Assembly (NCBI GenBank): GCA_008501635.1
Contig: QQUJ01000027.1
Location: 1 to 64,000, forward strand
DNA from: Pseudomonadota bacterium
GTDB taxonomy: Bacteria > Pseudomonadota > Gammaproteobacteria > QQUJ01
Direction: 5' to 3'
Length of the DNA: 64,000 nucleotides
In this document: positions 56,861 through 64,000 of the stretch, piece after piece
Numbering within the stretch: the stretch's first letter is position 1
Layout: every line of letters begins with the position of its first letter
The notes under the pieces: generated by a model
The model's database searches: none
Told to the model about the DNA's origin: nothing
Seen by the model: the letters and a program-made list of their open reading frames with translations, nothing else
Position numbers and translations under genes: made by a program

Positions 56861-58849
56861 CTACATCGTTCGCCGAATACGCCAGACGCCCTTTAGCAGC
56901 AGCAACTCCTCGGCGACGTTGAGATCGAAGCCGTGACGCGATCCTTCACGATCGTCGCGCAGCAGGCCGTTGAGAAAATCCTCGCAGAACTGCGAATCCC
57001 ATAATTTTACGATGCGGTTGAGGATGCGCGGGAAATCGTGCTCCAAGGCCGCATCTGCTGCGGGCTTGGTGATCTCCCCCCACTCCGGCACCGCGATGTT
57101 GAAGAGCTTGGCGAACTCGGCTCGCAAATGATCGAAGCTCTCGCGCATCCGCTCCTGACGATAGATTCGCAGCAGCATCAGCCACAGCGCGGGTTCGCGG
57201 GCCAGCGGTTCATCGCCCTCGATGGTCTCGCGAAGTAGTTTGATGGCGTTCTCCGGCTGGCGCAGCAGCAGGTAGAATTCAGCGCGCACCAGAACGTTGC
57301 CCACCTCGGGTTTGGCGGCGGCATCACGCTCTTCAAAATCGAAGGTCTCGATCACGAGATCCCGTTGTTCCATCTGCGCGGTCAATTCGTGATCGAGTGT
57401 GGGAACCTCTTCAGCAGAAGCCGCGGATTCCGGCGATTCATCCTGCTCGGGGAGGTTAGCCAGGGGATCCAGCTGAAACGCCGTCTCTTTGTGCGCAAGG
57501 TCCGGCACTTCACCGCCAAGCGTTCCCGCTCCCGGCGCCGCCCCGACCGGCGCGGGGACCAGCTGATCCAACTGCCACTCGACCAACGCCTCCTCCTGAT
57601 CCGCCTCGGCTCTGGGCCTTGAACGCCATAGCAACAGCAACACGCCGAACAACAGCCCCCCACCCAACCACCACCAGTAGTTGCGGCGTGGTGAGTCGCC
57701 CGACGCTGACGACGCAGGGACGACGGGCGTGGCGATCTGAACCGCAGGCTTCTGCTCGGGTATCGCGGCGGGCGGCACAACCATCGCCACCGCGGCATCG
57801 GGTTGGACGCTATCCGAATTCGCCACTGCGCCCGACCGTTCGGATGCCGGCGCGGGCTGGGTGATTGCGGCGTTGCGTTCGGTCAATACCAAGGCCCGCT
57901 CGAGCAGCGCGATCTGTTTTTCCAGGCGCTGCAAACGGGCTTTCAGCGCCTCGGTGTCGACATACTGCGCCTCGGTCTCCATCAGCAGGCGGCGTGATTC
58001 AGCCACCATGCGCGCCGTTTCATTGGCCGACTTGAGATCGGTGACCTGTTCACTGTTGGTCAGGGTCAACCGCGGCTTGGTGTCGGGTTCCGGAACGGGA
58101 GCCGCGGATGGGGTCCTGGCGCTCGTCGCCACCATCGGCGCCGGTTGGCTGGCCATGCCGAAAGTTGTCTTGGTCCCGTCAGGAATCTTCAGCAGCGCCC
58201 CGGCCGGCAATCGATCAGGGTCGCCGTCGGGAAATACGCCGGGATTGGCGGTGACGATCGCCGCGATCAGTCGTGTCTGCTCGCGACGATTGCCTGGTGC
58301 CAGTGAGGCCGCAATGCGTGACAGGGTCTGGCCCGGACGCACGTGCCATGTACCCTGCGCAGGCGCGGCGGAGACCTCGGGTACTACCGCCGGCCGCGCC
58401 GCAGGTGCGCTGCGGGCATAGGCGGGTTGGAGACTGCGCGGCAGGCGTGGATCGAGCAGCGCCGTGTACTCGCGCAGTAGCGTACCGCTACCCTCGCAAT
58501 CGACCCGCAGCACCATACCGAGCACGGGATCGACCACCCGTTTGCGCGAGCGGATGGTGAGCGTGGTTGCTTCGCCCTCCTTCAGCACTTCGATCTCGGC
58601 ATCCCGCAGATAGCTGATGCCCGCGTCTCGCCCATCCTGGCCGGGTGGAAGCGTTAACGTTATGCACTCGCTCACCACGCGTTCGTCGGGCGCAACCGCC
58701 AGCCCGATCGTCGCCACGAACCGTTCGTTGAGAAACGACCGCACCTCCATTTCACCCAAGGCCAGCGCATGAGCATCCAGCACGGCCAAAACACCGACGC
58801 CAAGCACAGCGCCGCGCCAGCGCTTCGCGCGCCGCGCACTGCACCCCAT
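56861..58849 (-). CDS. fimV: FimV-like LysM/TPR inner-membrane hub protein
   Basis: About 662 aa. Signal-like N-terminus and a beta-rich FimV domain (GEMEVRSFLNERFVATIGL; about 45-150), a LysM-like peptidoglycan-binding segment (WHVRPGQTLSRIAASL ... LPAGALLKIPDG; about 185-245), a coiled coil (about 315-345), a membrane helix (about 415-432, YWWWLGGGLLFGVLLLL), an acidic linker and a TPR/FimV-C cap (about 520-660). In Pseudomonas FimV scaffolds type IV pilus assembly. The start is uncertain; 58849 lacks a clear ribosome site. It converges with tolC. Confidence 0.8.
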   Translation of the reverse strand: MGCSARRAKRWRGAVLGVGVLAVLDAHALALGEMEVRSFLNERFVATIGLAVAPDERVVSECITLTLPPGQDGRDAGISYLRDAEIEVLKEGEATTLTIRSRKRVVDPVLGMVLRVDCEGSGTLLREYTALLDPRLPRSLQPAYARSAPAARPAVVPEVSAAPAQGTWHVRPGQTLSRIAASLAPGNRREQTRLIAAIVTANPGVFPDGDPDRLPAGALLKIPDGTKTTFGMASQPAPMVATSARTPSAAPVPEPDTKPRLTLTNSEQVTDLKSANETARMVAESRRLLMETEAQYVDTEALKARLQRLEKQIALLERALVLTERNAAITQPAPASERSGAVANSDSVQPDAAVAMVVPPAAIPEQKPAVQIATPVVPASSASGDSPRRNYWWWLGGGLLFGVLLLLWRSRPRAEADQEEALVEWQLDQLVPAPVGAAPGAGTLGGEVPDLAHKETAFQLDPLANLPEQDESPESAASAEEVPTLDHELTAQMEQRDLVIETFDFEERDAAAKPEVGNVLVRAEFYLLLRQPENAIKLLRETIEGDEPLAREPALWLMLLRIYRQERMRESFDHLRAEFAKLFNIAVPEWGEITKPAADAALEHDFPRILNRIVKLWDSQFCEDFLNGLLRDDREGSRHGFDLNVAEELLLLKGVWRIRRTM

Positions 58850-59102
58850 CGCAGTTTTCGAAGTCTCGTGGAACACTGAATGCTTTAATTTTCCGTTTGT
58901 TGGAACCGGATAACGGCAGGATCGGCAACCGGCTGATTTCGCTGCACAATAGCAGGGCCGGCCGGTCGCCGCAATCGGCCACAAGACAGATTCCCGGGTT
59001 TCGCTTGACAGGTCTGATGCCATTGGCGATGGTGCCGGCATAACCACGCAACGGCAGTACTACAATCGGTCACCAGACTCCTCCCCCCAACCAACGAACG
59101 TA

Positions 59103-60386
59103 ATGACGGGTAACGGTAATTTTCAGATCACGCCGGTCGGTTGGCGCTATCGTTGGATGGCGGCAATGCTGATGCCATTCGCACTGGCCGTAAGCGCCCG
59201 ACTGGCGCTGCGACATCGTCAGTGGCGTTATCTCGCAGAGCGTCTGGGCTGGTGCCATTCCGACGCTCCACACCGGCCCCTGTGGTTCCATGCCGCCTCG
59301 GTCGGCGAGGTGCTCGCGCTCGTACCGCTGATTCGCGCGCTGCAGGCGCGCGATCCAGCCCGGCCGGTGCTGGTGACGACTGTCACGCCAACGGGGGCCG
59401 AAATCGTCGCGCGGCAGCTGGCCGGAATCGCCTCACATCAGTATCTGCCCTGGGACACGCCGCGTGCGGTCCGCCGTTTTCTCGACAAAACCCGACCCTG
59501 CTGCACGGTCATCATGGAGACCGAGTTGTGGCCAACGCTGTACGCGGAATGCGCCTGTCGCGGTATTCCACCACTCATCATCAATGGGCGCATTTCGACC
59601 AGAACACAGCGCCCGCGGCGCTGGCTGCGCGATGCCTACCGCAGCGCCCTCGCCAACAGTTGCGCGGTCCTGGCGCGCTCACCGGCGGATGCGGAGGGCT
59701 TCCTGACGCTCGGCGCCGCAGCAGGCAAAGTCAGCGTGGTGGGAAATATCAAACTCGCGCCACCCGTGAACACCGCCGCCAGCACGGGGAAACCCGCACT
59801 CCATTCAAGCTATGTGCTGGCGGCTTCCACGCACGAGGATGAGGAGCAGCGCATTGCCCGTCTCTGGCTGGCACAACCAAAGAGCGAGCACCTGCTGGTG
59901 ATCGCACCCCGCCACCCCCAGCGCGGACCCGCGATCGCCGCCCGATTGAGGCAGCTGACGTCTGCTGTCGCGGTTCGCAGCCAGGGCGATCGCATCGAAC
60001 CCGCAACGCGGATCTATCTGGCCGATACCCTCGGCGAAATGCAATGGTTGATGGGCCACGCGAAGCTGGTGGTGATGGGTGGTTCGTTCATACCTCATGG
60101 GGGACACAACGTCCTGGAACCAGCGCACCTGGGCAAGGCCATCATCACCGGGCCGCACATGGATAACTTCAGCGAAGAGACAGCATTGCTTGCAAGCGCC
60201 GGCGCGCTGTATCAGGTTCGTGGCTACAGCGAGCTGGAAACCACGCTCGCCGAGCTGCTGGGCAACGCAGCACGACGCGGGAAACTGGAGTTGGCGGCGC
60301 GGCATGTCTTGGCGCCTTTCAACTCGATACTAGGAACCTATGAGGATGCCGTCGCTGCGCACTGCCGGTGTCTCAAGACGCGCTGA
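59103..60386 (+). CDS. waaA: 3-deoxy-D-manno-octulosonic acid transferase (Kdo transferase)
   Basis: 427-aa inner-membrane-anchored GT30 enzyme that adds Kdo to lipid IVA. N-terminal hydrophobic anchor (about 20-35), catalytic Glu in HAASVGE (E69), METELWPT, and the C-terminal donor-site sequence GGSFIPHGGHNVLEPAHLGKAIITGPH in outline (split over two motifs). Full length. Its 3' end overlaps the convergent kdkA gene by 14 bases. Confidence 0.94.
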   Translation: MTGNGNFQITPVGWRYRWMAAMLMPFALAVSARLALRHRQWRYLAERLGWCHSDAPHRPLWFHAASVGEVLALVPLIRALQARDPARPVLVTTVTPTGAEIVARQLAGIASHQYLPWDTPRAVRRFLDKTRPCCTVIMETELWPTLYAECACRGIPPLIINGRISTRTQRPRRWLRDAYRSALANSCAVLARSPADAEGFLTLGAAAGKVSVVGNIKLAPPVNTAASTGKPALHSSYVLAASTHEDEEQRIARLWLAQPKSEHLLVIAPRHPQRGPAIAARLRQLTSAVAVRSQGDRIEPATRIYLADTLGEMQWLMGHAKLVVMGGSFIPHGGHNVLEPAHLGKAIITGPHMDNFSEETALLASAGALYQVRGYSELETTLAELLGNAARRGKLELAARHVLAPFNSILGTYEDAVAAHCRCLKTR

Positions 60387-61098
60387 AACTCCCGTAGCCA
60401 GAACGCAACGCCATCCAATCCTGCTCAGCGAAGGCGAAACCCGGGGCGAGCCCGGCCAGCTTGTCGAGCGAACGGCGCAGGCGTTTGAGGTTTGCCATGC
60501 GCCAATCCGCATCATCCTCGCGTATCCGCCCACGATCGAAGTCGATGAGATAGACCTGTTCCGCCGCATCGAGCAGGACATTGTGGGCATTGAGATCCGC
60601 ATGGTAGACATCGGCATCATGAAACCGCCGGATGCACCGCCCGATCTCCAACCATACAGCCGTTCCTAGTGCGCCGGTGTGCAGGCGCTGCACCAGCGAG
60701 TGCGCGCCCGCGATCCGCTGCGTGATGATATCGGCGCGGTACCAGATACCCTCACGCACCACCCGCGCCGCGAGCGGCGCGGGCGCAGGCAGCGCAAGAC
60801 GCTGCAACTCGGCCAGCAACGACCACTCGCGCCACGGCCGCGTTGCCGACAAGCCCTGCCACAGATAGCGATCCTCATTGAAACGCGCCACCATCCCGCC
60901 ACGCCGATAGTGACGCAATACCGCCTCCCCGCAAGGCAGGAGCACAAAATGGGTGGTGCCCCGTCCCTGAGCCACACCACGCAGCAAACCACGCTGTTGA
61001 TAAAACCCGGTGTCAAACAGATTTGCGTTCGCCTCCCCAATGCAATCGGCATCGTATAGGATGTGCTCACGATCAGATTCGTGGGTACGAGGTGTCAT
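60373..61098 (-). CDS. kdkA: 3-deoxy-D-manno-octulosonic acid kinase
   Basis: 241-aa cytoplasmic kinase phosphorylating the Kdo residue of the lipopolysaccharide core. Eukaryotic-like kinase fold with RHYRRGGMVARFNEDRYLW and the catalytic FHDADVYHADLNAHNVLL and IDFDRGR motifs, as in KdkA. The ATG at 61098 (MTPRTHES) is preferred; the first ATG at 61110 is possible. Convergent with waaA and head-to-head with the heptosyltransferase. Confidence 0.9.
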   Translation of the reverse strand: MTPRTHESDREHILYDADCIGEANANLFDTGFYQQRGLLRGVAQGRGTTHFVLLPCGEAVLRHYRRGGMVARFNEDRYLWQGLSATRPWREWSLLAELQRLALPAPAPLAARVVREGIWYRADIITQRIAGAHSLVQRLHTGALGTAVWLEIGRCIRRFHDADVYHADLNAHNVLLDAAEQVYLIDFDRGRIREDDADWRMANLKRLRRSLDKLAGLAPGFAFAEQDWMALRSGYGSFSAS

Positions 61099-61104
61099 AG
61101 CTTC

Positions 61105-62181
61105 ATGCAACTACCCCTGCGCGATGCGCCCGAGAGTATATGTATTCTTCGTCTGTCGGCAATTGGCGACGTCTGCCACACACTTCCGGTGGTACGCACG
61201 CTTCAAGCCCACTGGCCGCAAACGCGCATCACCTGGGTTATCGGCCGGGTTGAAGCGGAGCTGCTCGGCGACATACCGGGCATCGAGTTTATCATTTTCG
61301 ACAAAGCGGACGGCTGGCGCGCCTACCGGTCCCTGCATGCGAAGTTGCGAGGCCGGCGCTTCGATGTCCTGCTGCTGATGCAGATCGCATTGCGTGCCAG
61401 TGTTGCCAGCCTCATGCTGCGTGCCGATATCCGCCTCGGTTTCGATAGGGCACGCGCCAAGGACTATCAGTGGCTGTTCACCAATGCGCGCATCGCTGCC
61501 AGAGAACGACAACATGTCATGGAGGGATTGTTCGGTTTTGCCGAGGCGTTGGGGATTGAAGAGCGCGTAGTGCGCTGGGATATCCCGCAGCCACCGGCTG
61601 CGGTTGAGAGAATCGCCACACTGGTACCCGCCGACAAACCCCTGCTGCTCATCAGTCCGTGCTCCTCGGATCGCAGGCGCAATTGGCGCAACTGGTCCCC
61701 GGACCGGTATGCCGCTGTGGCTGACCACGCCGTCGAGCGGCATGATATGCAGGTGGTGTTGTCCGGCGGTCGTTCCGATCAGGAGAAGGCCATGGGCAGG
61801 GCGATCGCTCAACACTCGCGCCATCACCCCCGCGATCTGATCGGACAAACCAGCCTCAAAGAGCTACTGGTATTGATCGACCGCGCGACGGCAGTCATTG
61901 CTCCCGATTCAGGACCCGCCCATATTGCCTCTACCGTGGGCACACCGGTTATCGGTCTTTATGTCACATCCAATCCGTCGCGCACCGGACCCCATTGCAG
62001 CCAACAATGGGTGATCAATCATTACCCGCAGGCGTTGCAGGCGGAACTTGGGCTAACCCCTGAGGAGGCGCCGTGGGGTAAGCGGGTGCGATCGGCTGAG
62101 GCCATGTCGCGCATTGCAACGATCGAAGTGACTCAGCGCCTGGATGAGCTAATGCGGCACATCCTGACCAGCTCGAATTGA
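61105..62181 (+). CDS. Lipopolysaccharide heptosyltransferase family protein (GT9)
   Basis: 358-aa glycosyltransferase family 9 enzyme: N-terminal ILRLSAIGDVCHTLPVVR and C-terminal DLIGQTSLKELLVLIDRATAVIAPDSGPAHIASTVGTPVIGLY (split), the ADP-heptose donor site, matching WaaF/WaaC/WaaQ. The exact position of the sugar cannot be told by eye. The start at 61105 gives the family N-terminus MQLPLRDAPESICILR. Confidence 0.88.
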   Translation: MQLPLRDAPESICILRLSAIGDVCHTLPVVRTLQAHWPQTRITWVIGRVEAELLGDIPGIEFIIFDKADGWRAYRSLHAKLRGRRFDVLLLMQIALRASVASLMLRADIRLGFDRARAKDYQWLFTNARIAARERQHVMEGLFGFAEALGIEERVVRWDIPQPPAAVERIATLVPADKPLLLISPCSSDRRRNWRNWSPDRYAAVADHAVERHDMQVVLSGGRSDQEKAMGRAIAQHSRHHPRDLIGQTSLKELLVLIDRATAVIAPDSGPAHIASTVGTPVIGLYVTSNPSRTGPHCSQQWVINHYPQALQAELGLTPEEAPWGKRVRSAEAMSRIATIEVTQRLDELMRHILTSSN

Positions 62182-62235
62182 GCGGCCGAGGGTGAAGCCC
62201 GTAGAATGCGCCCTTTGCCGCGCAAGCAAACCGTG

Positions 62236-63153
62236 ATGACAGAGCGATCCACCTTTAGTCTGCAGATGCTGGCACCCCGCCACTGGCCAAGCTGGATCGG
62301 CCTGGGGCTGTTGCGGCTCTCGGTCGCCCTGCCCTATCAAGTCCAGCTGCGGCTGGGCCGAACACTCGGCAACCTGTTGTGGCGTCTTGCCGGCCGGCAT
62401 CGGCGCATCGTGCTTACCAATCTGCGACTCTGTTTCCCGCAGAAAAGTGAAACCGACTGCCAGGCGCTCGCACGCGAGCATTTCCAGGCCCTGGGCATCA
62501 GCCTGTTTGAGATCGCACTGAGCTGGTGGGCGAGCGATGCCAGGCTGCGGCCTTTGCTCAGCACGCAGGGCTATGAACATATCGAGCAGGCGCTGCAGAC
62601 GGGTAAAGGCGTCATTTTGCTGACAGCGCACTTCACGACACTGGAGATCAGCGCACGCCTGATGTCGATGCTGCGTCCCATCGATGTCACCTACCGGGCC
62701 GGCGATGAAAATCCCATCGGTACACATCTGCGCGGACAGCGCGACAAGCTCTATGAAGAGGCCATTCCGAAGGAGAACGTGCGCGGCGTCATTCGCCGCC
62801 TCAAGGAGAACAAGATCATTTGGTATGCTCCCGATCAGAGTTTTGGCGGGACCAATCGTGTCTTTGCGACGTTCTTCGGTATCCCCGCCGCCAGTAATCC
62901 GGCAACCTCGCGGTTTGCACGCATCTCAGGCGCGCGGGTGGTGCCATTCTTTGCCCGTCGCCGTGAACGGGACTATGGATACGAGTTGATCTTTCTCCCC
63001 GCGCTCGAGGATTTTCCGACCGCAGATCTGACCGCTGACACACAGCGCATCAATCATGTCTTCGAAGAGTTGATCGCGCGAGCGCCGGAGCAGTATTTCT
63101 GGGTTCACAAACGCTTCAAGCATGGCCCGTCGGGACAGGAAAGTCCCTATTGA
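62236..63153 (+). CDS. lpxL: Lipid A biosynthesis acyltransferase, LpxL-like
   Basis: 305-aa late acyltransferase that adds a secondary acyl chain to Kdo2-lipid IVA. Catalytic HX4D/E motif HFTTLE (H132, E137), LAPRHWPSWIGLGLLRL near the N-terminus and RFARISGARVVPFFARR near the C-terminus are typical of LpxL/HtrB. The ATG at 62236 aligns with the family start; an ATG at 62206 is possible but adds 10 uncharacteristic residues. Confidence 0.92.
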   Translation: MTERSTFSLQMLAPRHWPSWIGLGLLRLSVALPYQVQLRLGRTLGNLLWRLAGRHRRIVLTNLRLCFPQKSETDCQALAREHFQALGISLFEIALSWWASDARLRPLLSTQGYEHIEQALQTGKGVILLTAHFTTLEISARLMSMLRPIDVTYRAGDENPIGTHLRGQRDKLYEEAIPKENVRGVIRRLKENKIIWYAPDQSFGGTNRVFATFFGIPAASNPATSRFARISGARVVPFFARRRERDYGYELIFLPALEDFPTADLTADTQRINHVFEELIARAPEQYFWVHKRFKHGPSGQESPY

Positions 63154-63217
63154 ACCGAGCCGACAACGGTGCATCCTTGCTATGATGACGGCCAAATCGA
63201 TCCGCCATACAGATTAA

Positions 63218-64000
63218 ATGACAACTCACTCAGCACCCGAAGACTCCGCGAGCAGCGCGTATCTTTATCGGCGACTGTTGAGTTACGTGCGCCCCTATTG
63301 GCGCATGTTCGCAGTGGCGGTGATCGGCATGGTGCTCTTCGCGCTCAGCGAACCGGCGATGCCCGCCTGGTTCAGGCCCGTCATCGACGGCAGCTTCATC
63401 AACAAGGATCCCGCCACGATAGTGTGGACCCCGATTATTCTGGTGGTCATCTTTCTGGTTCGCGGAATCGGCACCTTCATCAGCAGTGTGGGGCTCAACT
63501 GGATCGCGCAGCGGGTCGTGATGGATCTGCGCAAAGAGATGTTCAACAAGTTGCTGGTGCTACCCGCACGTTATTACTCGGATACCGCAACGGGACGCAC
63601 CGTATCCAAAGCCACTTACGATGTCACGCAGGTTGCGCAGGCCTCGACGGAGGTGCTGCTGGTGCTGGTCCAGGACGGCCTTGCGTTGATCGGCCTCCTG
63701 GCGTGGATGTTTTACCTCAATTGGCAGCTCACCCTCATCATGCTCGCGGTCACGCCGCTGCTGATACCGGTACTGAAATACGCCAATCGCAGAATGCGCC
63801 AACTCAATATCGCGCTGCAGGGCCGGATGGGTGATCTCACCCACGTACTCGAAGAGACGATCATCGGGCACAAAGTCGTCAAGCTCTTTGGCGGCGAAAA
63901 CTACGAGCAGCAACGCCACGATATCATCGCCAACGGCTTGCGCCAGCTCAATGTCAAGGTGGTCGCCACATCGGCGTTTCTGGTGCCGACGGTACAGTTG
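63218..64000 (+). CDS. msbA: Lipid A export ABC transporter MsbA (partial, cut by window end)
   Basis: First 261 residues of the ATP-binding lipid A flippase. The sequence starts MTTHSAPEDSASSAYLYRRL and shows the ABC type 1 transmembrane domain: about four to five membrane segments, WLRGIGTF-type loop, MDLRKEMFNKLLVLPARYYSDTATGRTVSKATYD (split), and an EETIIGHKVVKLFGGE intracellular coupling helix. The nucleotide-binding domain lies beyond the window. It closes the waaA-kdkA-waa-lpxL lipid A cluster. No stop codon is reached within the window. Confidence 0.9.
   Translation, partial: MTTHSAPEDSASSAYLYRRLLSYVRPYWRMFAVAVIGMVLFALSEPAMPAWFRPVIDGSFINKDPATIVWTPIILVVIFLVRGIGTFISSVGLNWIAQRVVMDLRKEMFNKLLVLPARYYSDTATGRTVSKATYDVTQVAQASTEVLLVLVQDGLALIGLLAWMFYLNWQLTLIMLAVTPLLIPVLKYANRRMRQLNIALQGRMGDLTHVLEETIIGHKVVKLFGGENYEQQRHDIIANGLRQLNVKVVATSAFLVPTVQL

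Noticed and set aside
63169-63834. 221-aa plus-strand frame over the msbA start
   Set aside because: Out of frame with the true MsbA frame starting at 63218, which has the family motifs.

Overview
The window looks like a piece of a high-GC gammaproteobacterial chromosome, most likely from a Chromatiales-type chemolithotrophic sulfur oxidiser. This is inferred from gene content: Kdo/lipid A genes, RNase D, Mpl, FimV, a DsrC-family protein, SoxXAYZ, TusA/DsrE/YedE-type sulfur-trafficking genes, and a pyrophosphate-based glycolysis set (PPi-PFK plus membrane PPase). No tRNA, rRNA, CRISPR array or intact insertion sequence was seen. The first ~0.8 kb is visibly richer in A+T than the rest.

Layout. 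1-0.7 kb: an AT-rich orphan membrane protein gene. 0.8-5 kb: a polyamine-type ABC transporter (potD-potA-potB-potC order, minus strand). 5.4-9.7 kb: mpl with a membrane protein gene, then rnd and a cardiolipin-synthase-type phospholipase D. 9.7-11.1 kb: adenylate kinase fused to a long Lys/Ala/Pro histone-H1-like tail. 11.5-17.3 kb: PPi-dependent phosphofructokinase, a K+-dependent-type membrane pyrophosphatase, soluble pyrophosphatase, a small phosphodiesterase and moaC. 17.6-22.8 kb: an adenylate cyclase / Ser-Thr kinase / lipoprotein operon. 23-25.9 kb: a cysteine-less DsrC homologue, an M42-like peptidase, a cold-shock protein and small genes. 25.9-30.8 kb: a TetR-regulated RND efflux operon. 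30.8-32.7 kb: a frameshifted HicA-like relic and a SAM methyltransferase.

33-50.3 kb is the accessory redox and sulfur core. A sigma54-type two-component system lies beside a porin / triheme / pentaheme cytochrome operon and a tandem-rhodanese lipoprotein that ends in a Gly-rich arm with a terminal Cys-Gly-Gly. Next comes a TusA-YedE-TusA-DsrE-DsrE-like block resembling the YTD cluster associated with sulfur disproportionation. It is followed by cytochrome c'-like, soxZ, soxY, soxA, soxX and an outer-membrane porin. Upstream, 50.5-52 kb encodes an ECF sigma factor, a zinc-finger anti-sigma and a CpxP/CnrX-like periplasmic sensor. Near-identical ECF-type promoters (GGAAC-N16-CGTTT) precede both the sigma operon and the porin-sox operon, so this ECF system probably controls sulfur oxidation. 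I consider this the most interesting regulatory signal in the window.

52.5-64 kb: thiC with a TPP riboswitch, a Pcm-like methyltransferase with a TolC-family outer-membrane channel (behind a strong AT-rich palindrome), a FimV-like protein, and an LPS-core/lipid A cluster (waaA, kdkA, a GT9 heptosyltransferase, lpxL, and msbA cut off by the window end).

Functions are assigned from motifs recognised by eye. No database search was run, so family-level calls are firmer than substrates or names.
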